DNA of 64,000 bases from Nostoc mirabile CHAB5784. Lineage in GTDB: Bacteria; Cyanobacteriota; Cyanobacteriia; Cyanobacteriales; Nostocaceae. Location: the NCBI RefSeq assembly GCF_020829645.1, contig NZ_JAIVFS010000007.1:102265-166264 (forward strand). The letters are read 5' to 3'. Of the stretch, positions 18,868-26,854 are shown piece by piece; position 1 is the stretch's first letter, and the number at the start of each line of letters is the position of its first letter. Both the position numbers and the translations under genes were made by a program. A model generated the notes under the pieces. That model was not told the origin of the DNA and did no database searches. It worked only from the letters and a program-made list of their open reading frames with translations.

Positions 18868-19052
18868 CAAGGTTGACTTACCTTTTTGATTGCCGCATCA
18901 CACCACATCCTGACAGCTTCTTCCATTGCCTCACTGTGCCCTATTTCTAACTCAAGAGCTAGCTGTTTGAAAATTTTAACTAAATCCTTGGGCAGATAGG
19001 CAGCACTTTGGGTGTAATCGCCGTGGGTGCGTTTGTTAATTCGAGTTTCCAT
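18867..19052 (-). CDS. Ribbon-helix-helix-like small protein
   Basis: A 61-residue protein. Residues 16-58 (QSAAYLPKDLVKIFKQLALELEIGHSEAMEEAVRMWC, in parts) have a short strand followed by two helices, as in RHH/CopG-type DNA-binding antitoxins. It is the first gene of a three-gene unit with DUF6888- and DUF6887-like proteins. A short inverted repeat GCTAG-CATA-CTAGC (19079-19092) lies 27 bases upstream of the start and could be its own operator. Confidence 0.55.
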   Translation of the reverse strand: METRINKRTHGDYTQSAAYLPKDLVKIFKQLALELEIGHSEAMEEAVRMWCDAAIKKVSQP

Positions 19053-19357
19053 GATGAAAAAAGTTAATCTGCTGTTCTGCTAGCATACTAGCTCATATCC
19101 CCTAGATTGCACTCTATAGCACGTAATTCTGACCACACCCAAAAATCTCCCCAATTTTTCACTATTTCGCCAGTGCTACGCCGAAATAAAATCGCTAAAA
19201 TTAAGTACCCACAGAAGTATTAACAGGAGATAATAATAAGCTCACACCACCCTTAGCTATTGTCCCATCAACCATTACAGAACTTATTCTGGCTTGGTTT
19301 AGGTAATTCACTTCACAGTCACAGGGTCAAATTTTGCAAGTTGTTCTGAACCAAACC

Positions 19358-22300
19358 ATGAAAACATCTACCAAATTGCGAGCTAGTCTAGACTATTACT
19401 ACCAGCAAATCAAAACAATCATCCTGACTCGGCAGAATCCGATTACTGGTTTACTACCTGCGAGTACAGCGATTACAGCCCACGGCGATTATACTGATGC
19501 CTGGGTGCGAGACAATGTTTACAGCATCTTGGCAGTTTGGGGTTTAGGACTTGCATACCGCAAGATTGACGACGACAAAGGACGCATCTATGAACTAGAA
19601 CACAGTGTCATCAAACTGATGCGCGGATTGTTGTTTGCGATGATGCGACAGGCTCATAAAGTAGAGACATTTAAACATACTCAGTCGCTACTAGATGGAC
19701 TGCACGCCAAATATAATACCGCGACTGGTGATATTGTTGTTGGCGATGATGAATGGGGACATTTGCAACTTGATGCCACATCTATATTTTTGCTGATATT
19801 GGCGCAAATGACCGCAGCCGGATTGCAAATAATTTATACGATTGATGAAGTGAATTTCGTCCAAAATTTAGTTTACTACATTGGACGAGCTTACCGCACA
19901 CCAGATTATGGCATTTGGGAACGTGGTAATAAAATTAATCGGGGTAGTGCTGAGTTAAATGCCAGTTCTGTAGGCATGGCAAAAGCTGCTTTAGAAGCTA
20001 TCAACGGACTGGATTTGTTTGGCGTGCATGGTAGTCAAGCATCGGTAATTCATGTGCTACCAGATGAAATCGCCCGCGCCCGGATTACCTTAGAATCCTT
20101 ATTACCGAGAGAATCTGGTTCCAAAGAAATTGATGCGGCGCTGTTGAGTATTATTAGTTATCCTGCCTTTGCAGTGGAAGATTTGGAGTTACGCGATCGC
20201 ACTTTAAACGATATTATCAACAAACTTGCAGGTAAATACGGCTGCAAACGCTTTCTGCGTGATGGACACCAAACCGTTTTAGAAGATAGTCAGCGCTTAC
20301 ACTACGAACCGTGGGAACTCAAGCAATTTGAGCATATTGAATGCGAATGGCCGTTATTTTTCACTTATTTAGTTCTAGATGGATTATTTCGCGGCGAACA
20401 AGAACAAGTTAAAAAATACCAAAACCTTTTAGAATCATTACTTATAGAACAAAATGGTTTGCGTTTATTGCCAGAACTTTATTATGTTCCCGCAGAAAAC
20501 ATAAAGGCAGAAAAATTAGCACCTCAAACACAACCACGTTTGCCCAATGAAAATATTCCCTTAGTGTGGGCGCAGAGTTTATATTTTCTCGGTGAAATGT
20601 TGAGTGAAGGGTTATTAGCGGTTGGTGATATCGACCCTTTAGGAAGACATTTGTGTGTGGGTAAACAGCGCGAGGCATTGGTACAAATTGCCTTGTTAGC
20701 AGAAGATGAAGATTTACAAACGAAACTAGAAGTTCACGGAATTGAAGCGCAAACACCCGCCCAAGTAGAACCGATTCAAGTGAGAAAAGCTGGAGAATTT
20801 TCAGCTATTTATACCCAAATTGGACGTAACAATAAACTTGGTTTAACTGGGCGGCCAGTGCGGCGGCTGCGGAGTTTGACAACATCTAGAATCTTTCGGA
20901 TTAGCGGTGAAACAATTGTATTTTTGCCTTCATTTTCAGACTCTCAACAGTTTTACTTAACCCTTGATTACCATTTTCTGCTGGATCAAATTAGAAGCGA
21001 ACTAGCTTACATTCAAAAATATTGGAGCGATTTAGGTCGTCCTACCTTAACTTTAATGTTGACGCACACCATGTTAGAAGCTGGTTCGGAAGCATTACTA
21101 GAACTGATGCAAGAACTGAAAGATGGTGTTTGTAACGGTGTGCGGGTGAAATTAGGGCGGCTAAATCAGCTAATGCTAACAGCTGGAATCCAAAGAATTG
21201 ATTTTCTTCCCAATGCAGAATTTTCGCGATCGCCAGTAAAAAATGCTAGCCCACGTTGCTATTATCTAGCTTATCATCCTGAGAAAAACTGGCGCTTAGG
21301 ACATACCCAAGAATTTCAAATGGAGTATGAAACTAACTTCGGATTATTACTTTCTTATTTGCGTTCATCAGAAAATATCTACGAGCAAATTGAGTTATTG
21401 CAAACTTTAACTCGATTGCAAGGAATGAAATTTGATACAGGGTATGGAGGCCCAGGATATCCCGTCACCGTAGCCGATTTACTAGATGAAGTTTACACCA
21501 AAGCTGGAGATTTAGGCATTTGGGCAGTAGTGCGTCGGGCTGCGGGGTTACGGCAAATGGTTGATATCAGCCTATCAGATGCAGTAACGAGTATTTTGGT
21601 GCGAGGTAAGCAAATTGCTGTGGGTAAAGCTTACAGTGAAGCGTCCTTGATTAGCGTACCCATGTCCCACGATGAAATTGCCGATAAAATTAATCATTTT
21701 TGTCGTGAGGATATCCGCGATCGCGTCCTAACACAAGAGATTTTAATCTATCTTGGTATCTTAATTCGCTCAGAACCCGGACTATTCCAGGGACTATTAA
21801 CGCTGAGAGTCGGCTATCTGATCTTATTGATCACCAGCGAACTAGCGCGGGAATTGCATGTCACTCAAGATGAAGGTTACGATCACTTAATGCAACTTTC
21901 ACCCTTTGAAGTTAAAGTGCGCTTGCGTCAGGTATTAACTGGATATACTGGCATGAGTAACCTGTTGCGCCAGCAAGAATCACTGCACGTCAAACAAAAA
22001 GAAAGTGATATTGCTTGGGTGGTGCTACCAGGAATCGCCGAAGGGATAGAAGTTCCGCCGGGCGGTTGGCGACGGTTTCGCCAAGCCGAGGGTGCGACGG
22101 GGCGCGTACCAAAAGAATTTTTTAAGCAAGTTTGGCTATTAATGCAACATTGCAAGGGTCTAGTTATTGGAGATAAATTAGAGCGCCGCAATCGTTTAGA
22201 TAGTGAGATAATGTTGTCGGAGATGACAGCCGGGGAAAGAAATTTTGCTCTGTTAGTTGAGCATTTGCTGAATAAAATCGAAGCTCCAGAATATCGCCAA

Positions 22301-22564
22301 GTTAATATTGAAGCATTAATCGAATTAGCTGCGATCGCAGCCAATAATCCTAAGCTGCAAATTGAAGAATATATCGTGTTGGATGTATTAATTGGCCATG
22401 CAGTGCGATTGGCGTGGCTGGAAAACCATACTCATCGCAGCGATCGGTATGATGAGGATAAGGCGAGTGCGTGGCGATCGTTTTACAATACCTCTCCTAG
22501 AGATTGTGCTAGTTATATTTTGAAGGCATTCAGGTTCTTGACGGAATTTGTGAAGGATTTTTAA
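19358..22564 (+). CDS. Glycoside hydrolase family 15 / phosphorylase-kinase alpha-like protein
   Basis: A 1068-residue protein from the ATG at 19358; an in-frame TTG eight codons upstream is less likely. The N-terminal ~450 residues resemble the (alpha/alpha)6 glucoamylase-like fold of GH15 and of the eukaryotic phosphorylase-kinase alpha/beta subunits (DYTDAWVRDNVYSILAVWGL, VGDDEWGHLQLDATSIFLL). The C-terminal part (LFQGLLTLRVGYLILLI, VPPGGWRRFRQAEGATGRVP) is the long conserved tail seen in cyanobacterial homologues. It probably acts on alpha-glucans or has a regulatory role in glycogen turnover, but substrate and catalysis are unproven. It stands alone, with no sugar genes beside it. Confidence 0.82.
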   Translation: MKTSTKLRASLDYYYQQIKTIILTRQNPITGLLPASTAITAHGDYTDAWVRDNVYSILAVWGLGLAYRKIDDDKGRIYELEHSVIKLMRGLLFAMMRQAHKVETFKHTQSLLDGLHAKYNTATGDIVVGDDEWGHLQLDATSIFLLILAQMTAAGLQIIYTIDEVNFVQNLVYYIGRAYRTPDYGIWERGNKINRGSAELNASSVGMAKAALEAINGLDLFGVHGSQASVIHVLPDEIARARITLESLLPRESGSKEIDAALLSIISYPAFAVEDLELRDRTLNDIINKLAGKYGCKRFLRDGHQTVLEDSQRLHYEPWELKQFEHIECEWPLFFTYLVLDGLFRGEQEQVKKYQNLLESLLIEQNGLRLLPELYYVPAENIKAEKLAPQTQPRLPNENIPLVWAQSLYFLGEMLSEGLLAVGDIDPLGRHLCVGKQREALVQIALLAEDEDLQTKLEVHGIEAQTPAQVEPIQVRKAGEFSAIYTQIGRNNKLGLTGRPVRRLRSLTTSRIFRISGETIVFLPSFSDSQQFYLTLDYHFLLDQIRSELAYIQKYWSDLGRPTLTLMLTHTMLEAGSEALLELMQELKDGVCNGVRVKLGRLNQLMLTAGIQRIDFLPNAEFSRSPVKNASPRCYYLAYHPEKNWRLGHTQEFQMEYETNFGLLLSYLRSSENIYEQIELLQTLTRLQGMKFDTGYGGPGYPVTVADLLDEVYTKAGDLGIWAVVRRAAGLRQMVDISLSDAVTSILVRGKQIAVGKAYSEASLISVPMSHDEIADKINHFCREDIRDRVLTQEILIYLGILIRSEPGLFQGLLTLRVGYLILLITSELARELHVTQDEGYDHLMQLSPFEVKVRLRQVLTGYTGMSNLLRQQESLHVKQKESDIAWVVLPGIAEGIEVPPGGWRRFRQAEGATGRVPKEFFKQVWLLMQHCKGLVIGDKLERRNRLDSEIMLSEMTAGERNFALLVEHLLNKIEAPEYRQVNIEALIELAAIAANNPKLQIEEYIVLDVLIGHAVRLAWLENHTHRSDRYDEDKASAWRSFYNTSPRDCASYILKAFRFLTEFVKDF

Positions 22565-22599
22565 ACGCAGAGGAACGCAGAGGGAACGCATAGGCGCTA

Positions 22600-23102
22600 A
22601 AAATAAAGAAGATATACTGAAAAACGAGTTCTTAAGATTGGGAGTAACTCATGTTTCTATAGGAAAGAACGCACAATGGAAAACACATCTTAATTTAGGT
22701 AAGCGAACCAACCAAAGTTTTACTCAAATACCCCACGCGAGATTTATCGAAATGCTGACCCGGAAACTAGAACGAGTTGGCATTACCGTTGTAGTAAACG
22801 AAGAAAGCTATACGAGCCGCGCTTCGTTTATTGATTGGGACAATATCCCAACTTATAACACCAACAATAAAATAAATCACACCTTTTCAGGAAGGCGCAT
22901 CAAAAGAGCGTGGTATGTAAGTAAAAATGGTTTTAAAATTCATGCCGACGTAAATGGAGCATTTAACATCGGCAGAAAAAGTAATCCTGAAGGGTTCGAC
23001 ACTCTCTTGTCTATTCTAAGGGATAGGGGATGTCTGGTAGTACATCCAAGGCGGATAACTCCACTATTTAAGCGTGTCCATGCTAAAAGTAAGGTTGCTT
23101 AA
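22600..23102 (+). pseudogene. C-terminal relic of an IS200/IS605-type TnpB
   Basis: An open frame running from about 22600 (KEDILKNEFLRLGVTHVSIG) to the stop at 23102 covers only the last third of a TnpB-like protein. Recognisable pieces are NQSFTQIPHARFIEMLTRKLE, VNEESYTSRASFID and HADVNGAFNIG, the last carrying the final RuvC aspartate. The N-terminal domain and first RuvC acidic residues are missing, and no tnpA is present. The segment sits directly after the GH15-like gene and before repeat DNA. Confidence 0.75.
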
Positions 23103-23276
23103 ATCTAGGTTACATACGTCTGACTATATTTGACTATGTGATTTGGAACTATTAAACGCATAGCGAACAACCTCTAACTTCCCCTCCGCGTTCCTACCCT
23201 GCGGGAAGGCGAAGCGCCTATGCGTTGAAAAAAATATCCCCCACCTCAGATTCCAAAAGCAGGGGTTTTGTTAAAT

Positions 23277-23591
23277 TTACTTAACAGAAACAGAATCAAC
23301 ATCAATAGTGCTTCCAGTAGAGGTAGAACCCTCACTGGTATTAGATGCTTCAGTACCCACCTCACCCTTACGAGCTTTCCAGCCCTCAATTACTAGCCCA
23401 GACACCTCAGAAACTAGCAGAGTCAAAAGGAAAACATCATCAATCTGTCCCACAACGGGTACAAAATCTGGAAGAATATCAAATGGGCTGACCAAATAAG
23501 CCAAGGTTCCTAAAATTACCCACCAACGGTACTTGGGGTTACGAAGCAAATTGCGATACCAGCTGTAAAGTGATTCGATTGAAAATTTCAT
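23277..23591 (-). CDS. DUF1232/YkvA-family membrane protein
   Basis: A 104-residue protein. Residues about 20-60 (KYRWWVILGTLAYLVSPFDI-LPDFVPVVGQIDDVFLL) are the hallmark of DUF1232, with the conserved SPxDxxPDFxPxxGxxDD core between two hydrophobic stretches. The C-terminal 25 residues are Ser/Thr/Glu-rich and likely disordered. The family has no settled function. A well-placed GGAGGT lies before the ATG (complement of ACCTCC at 23600-23605). Confidence 0.85.
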   Translation of the reverse strand: MKFSIESLYSWYRNLLRNPKYRWWVILGTLAYLVSPFDILPDFVPVVGQIDDVFLLTLLVSEVSGLVIEGWKARKGEVGTEASNTSEGSTSTGSTIDVDSVSVK

Positions 23592-23970
23592 ATTTTGAAC
23601 CTCCAGTTATCTTTAATTTTGACAAATTATCCTATAAATTGCCGGTGGGAATAACCGCCCTAGTTAGTCTGGAAGACGCTACTCGTAATGACATACGTTT
23701 TGAAGCAGATGTTGAACTTTTTGCTTAATTTATGGTCAAAGTCACACTACCCCAACTGTACTTACAAAGTTTGCTGTAACTGAGAACTCTGAAATTCAGG
23801 TATCGGCCATTATTAGAAGGTGGTAGCTTAACTGAACTTTTCTCTGAGCGTTAAATGAACTATTCTCTGAGCCAAAACTGAGGTTTGAACTTATATTTGC
23901 TTTAATGGTAAACCCTTAATTGTAGCTCAACAGAGAGATATTAATTTAAAACAAAGAAGGAGATCAAGTT

Positions 23971-24573
23971 ATGCTAAGTGTTATAAAAAATATTGCTGTC
24001 ACTTCTTGTACACTACTGACTCTTGGAATACATAACCCAGCAATTGCGTTGGTTGATCAAGCCGTGTTTTCGAGTGGATTAGTATCTATTAATACTAAAA
24101 AATTGACACCCAAACAGTCTAATTTAGTTGCAGATAACACTACTTATTGGAGTCCGCAGGGGGATTGTAAAATTTTAATGCCAGGTATAGTCACAGACAG
24201 TACAGAGGAACAATTGACATCTGTAAGCGCTACTAGCCGTACAATATATACTATTATACATAAAGAATTTCCAGAAGCTTCCAGGATACCTATTCCACAG
24301 GTTCGGCAAGTGTTGCAAAGTGCAATGCGGGAAACTATTGGTCGTACTGGCAAGGTTATTAGAACTACCAATCTTGTAATTGATGGGCATCCTGGTTTGG
24401 AGCTACTGATGGAACACTCGGATGAAAGTCTGGGACAATATCGTGCATTTGTGGTTAATCAGCATCTTTATTTTATGGGAGCTATTACACCAAATGAGTT
24501 AACCACAGAATCAGTTAATTTTTTTGATTCTTTTCGGGTTTATCCTGAGCGGATTCGTTACTCAAGCTTCTGA
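23971..24573 (+). CDS. Secreted hypothetical protein
   Basis: A 200-residue protein with a strong AAGGAG site before its ATG and an N-terminal signal peptide (residues 1-26, cleavage near AIA-LVD). The mature part shows WSPQGDCKILMPG and a segment GHPGLELLMEH...YRAFVVNQHLYFMGAI, typical of a small alpha/beta fold in cyanobacterial periplasmic or lumenal proteins. I do not recognise a named family with confidence. The 379-base region upstream (23592-23970) has no convincing gene. Confidence 0.65.
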   Translation: MLSVIKNIAVTSCTLLTLGIHNPAIALVDQAVFSSGLVSINTKKLTPKQSNLVADNTTYWSPQGDCKILMPGIVTDSTEEQLTSVSATSRTIYTIIHKEFPEASRIPIPQVRQVLQSAMRETIGRTGKVIRTTNLVIDGHPGLELLMEHSDESLGQYRAFVVNQHLYFMGAITPNELTTESVNFFDSFRVYPERIRYSSF

Positions 24574-24675
24574 ATTTAGTAAAAGGGACTCAATACTTGG
24601 GATTGGGGACTGGTGTAAAACCCTTAAAATTATGGTGGTTGCTCATTACCCACCACCAAATTTTAAAAAATTTTT

Positions 24676-24800
24676 CCCAGTACCCAGTACCCAGTACCCA
24701 GTATTCCGTAGGCGTTCCTCCCCCACCAACTTTTATGTATGGTGGGGGACTCCGACGCTCGAAGACTCGCTAACGCTGCGCTATCGCCGCGACGTGTTAA
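24676..24800. repeat. CCCAGTA heptamer tract and palindromic unit
   Basis: Four exact CCCAGTA copies (24676-24703) are followed by GGCGTTCC...GGTGGGGGAC and a GACGCTCGAAGACTCGC unit. That unit is the complement of the one at 40670-40700 and is related to copies near 60080 and 60160. This block lies directly upstream of the porin gene. Confidence 0.7.
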
Positions 24801-24874
24801 TGTCAAGGATATTACCTATTACAAAAAATAGTAATTCCAGGTTTAAAAAAAATAATTATTGTCAGGAGAAAAAT

Positions 24875-26488
24875 ATGTTTAGTTTTTTCAGAGCTACTCT
24901 GAGCTTAGTTCCTGCTGTCTTGATTTTGGTGCTAACTACCTTCGCCAGGGTTCAGGCTGAAGATTCACTAGAAGTTTTAACAACTGAAAAAAGCACTGAT
25001 TCCCTTGATAAAGTTAGTCAATCTACTCAACTGAATTCTCCACCAGTCACTTCAGTTACCCAGCTTTCTGATGTGCAACCGACAGACTGGGCATTTCAAG
25101 CGTTGCAGTCTCTAGTTGAGCGTTATGGCTGTATTGCTGGATACCCTGATGGTAGTTTCAAAGGCGATCGCGCCATGACTCGCTTTGAGTTTGCTACTGC
25201 ATTAAACGCCTGCTTAGACAAAGTTAACCAAAGAATTGATGCTGATATTACACAGATGGTTAACAAAGAAGATTTGGCGACTTTGCAAAAGCTACAAGAG
25301 GAATTTGCAACAGAACTTGCTACCTTACGGGGTAGAGTTGATGTTTTGGAAGCACGTACCGAACAGCTAGAGCAACAACAGTTTTCTACCACCACAAAAC
25401 TTAATGCTCAAGTGATATTTGCTGCCACAGATGCTTTTGGAGATGCTAGCCGTAGTGGAAATGGGGATGATAGCAACCTCACATTTTCTAGTCGGGCGCG
25501 TATCAACTTTGATACCAGCTTTTCTGGAAAAGATCGGCTGCGTGTACGACTTCAGGCGAGTAATGTGGTAAACCCAACTGCACCCGGAAATGAAGCTCGT
25601 TTAAGCTTCCAATCTGGTAGTGATACAAATGATGTTTTCCTCAGTAAGCTGGAATATCGTTTTCCCATAGGCGATAAAGTAAGTTTTCTGTTGGGTACAG
25701 GTTTTAATACTTACTTCGATGATGCGGATGTGATTAATCCTCTACAAAGCGATGCGGATGCTACGATTTCTCGCTTCGGTCGATACAGTTCGATTTTTCG
25801 TTTGGGTGGAGATACGGGTGTAGGTGTGACTTTTAAGCCGAATGGCAATTTAAAAGCAGAGATGTTTTATTTAGCAGGTAATACCAACGACCCTGATAGG
25901 GGCTTGTTTAATGATAAATATGGTGCATTGGCACAGATTGTATTCTATCCAAATGAAAAAGATACAAATACCAAAATTGCCTTCACTTACGTCAATGCTT
26001 ACAACGACAACGGTTTAGGACATAATACTGGCAGTTTAGCCTCCAACTTGTTAGCCTCCAACTTGGGCGGCCCAAAAGTTTCTTCTAATTCCTATGGTAT
26101 TGAAACGAATGTAGCAGTTAGTGATGGCTTTCAACTTGGTGGATGGATAGCTTACACCAATGCACGAGCGTTGAGTGGCGAAGTCAAAGGTGATGCTGAT
26201 ATCTGGAGTTGGGCTGTCACTCTAGCCTTGCCTGATTTGGGCAAAAAGGGTAATTTGGGAGGGATTATCGTTGGGATGCAGCCTAAATTGACTGGTTCTT
26301 CAGCAGAGTTATCAGGCTTACCTCGTCGTGACCCAGATACGGGATTTCACATTGAAGGGTTTTATCGGTATCAAATCAACGACAATATCAGTATTACTCC
26401 TGGTTTAATTTGGCTGACAGCACCAAATCACAACGAGCAGAATGGGGACATTTTTGTGGGAGTAATTAGAACTACGTTCAAGATATAA
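24875..26488 (+). CDS. SLH-domain outer-membrane porin (OprB/iron-uptake type)
   Basis: A 537-residue protein from the ATG at 24875, which has an AGGAG site 6 bases upstream; the open frame continues further upstream only through repeat DNA. Order: signal peptide (to about residue 30, VQA-ED), SLH domain (DVQPTDWAFQALQSLVERYG...YPDGSFKGDRAMTRFEFA), coiled coil (LQEEFATELATLRGRVDVLE), then an OprB-like beta barrel ending in a C-terminal strand (IFVGVIRTTFKI) with the aromatic last-strand pattern. The SLH domain anchors it to peptidoglycan-bound polysaccharide. This group includes cyanobacterial porins implicated in iron and inorganic-ion uptake; the substrate here is inferred. Confidence 0.88.
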   Translation: MFSFFRATLSLVPAVLILVLTTFARVQAEDSLEVLTTEKSTDSLDKVSQSTQLNSPPVTSVTQLSDVQPTDWAFQALQSLVERYGCIAGYPDGSFKGDRAMTRFEFATALNACLDKVNQRIDADITQMVNKEDLATLQKLQEEFATELATLRGRVDVLEARTEQLEQQQFSTTTKLNAQVIFAATDAFGDASRSGNGDDSNLTFSSRARINFDTSFSGKDRLRVRLQASNVVNPTAPGNEARLSFQSGSDTNDVFLSKLEYRFPIGDKVSFLLGTGFNTYFDDADVINPLQSDADATISRFGRYSSIFRLGGDTGVGVTFKPNGNLKAEMFYLAGNTNDPDRGLFNDKYGALAQIVFYPNEKDTNTKIAFTYVNAYNDNGLGHNTGSLASNLLASNLGGPKVSSNSYGIETNVAVSDGFQLGGWIAYTNARALSGEVKGDADIWSWAVTLALPDLGKKGNLGGIIVGMQPKLTGSSAELSGLPRRDPDTGFHIEGFYRYQINDNISITPGLIWLTAPNHNEQNGDIFVGVIRTTFKI

Positions 26489-26500
26489 ACAACATTGTGT

Positions 26501-26536
26501 CATAACCTTGACTTTCTTAAAAAAGCCGAGGTTGTG
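26501..26536 (+). terminator. Hairpin after porin gene
   Basis: An imperfect stem (CATAACCTTGACTTT / AAAGCCGAGGTTGTG, one mismatch and two G-T pairs) lies 13 bases after the porin stop. A U-rich run follows only loosely, so termination is probable rather than certain. Confidence 0.5.
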
Positions 26537-26734
26537 AAATCATCAATTTTTCTATATGAAAAAATTATAATTTTTGCAAAAAAACATTAGTTGCAGTATG
26601 TTACAAGAATCATGACTGTACTAAAATTATTACGTAAGCAATATTGCTGAAGAGGTGAGCGTAACTTTAATCTAATTCCTAATGCGTAATTCGTAATAGC
26701 CTACGGCAAAGCTTTTGCATAGGTAATTTTTAGG

Positions 26735-26775
26735 TTTAATATTCCCGACTTTTCCAAGAAGTCGGGAATATTAAA
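26735..26775. repeat. Perfect 17-bp hairpin upstream of kinase gene
   Basis: Arms at 26735-26751 and 26759-26775 are perfectly complementary (core AATATTCCCGACTT), with a 7-base loop. It lies 80 bases before the kinase start and after a Nostoc-type CCTACGGCAAAGC repeat. It could be a transcription terminator between the genes or a repeat remnant. The 366-base gap 26489-26854 holds nothing else. Confidence 0.6.
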
Positions 26776-26854
26776 CTATTAATTATTACAAATAAAACAA
26801 GCTATTGTTATTTGTTATCCAGCATTTAATTAAACTAATTTTGGAAATTAATAA

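Noticed and set aside
23579..23728. 49-codon plus-strand frame (KISYFEPPVIFNFDKLSYKL...) upstream of the secreted protein
   Set aside because: It starts with TTG, has no ribosome-binding site, overlaps the start of the DUF1232 gene on the other strand, and I recognise no family; too weak to annotate.
24524..24874. 117-codon N-terminal extension of the porin
   Set aside because: It overlaps the preceding gene and runs through CCCAGTA and palindromic repeats; the ATG at 24875 has an AGGAG site followed by a clean signal peptide.
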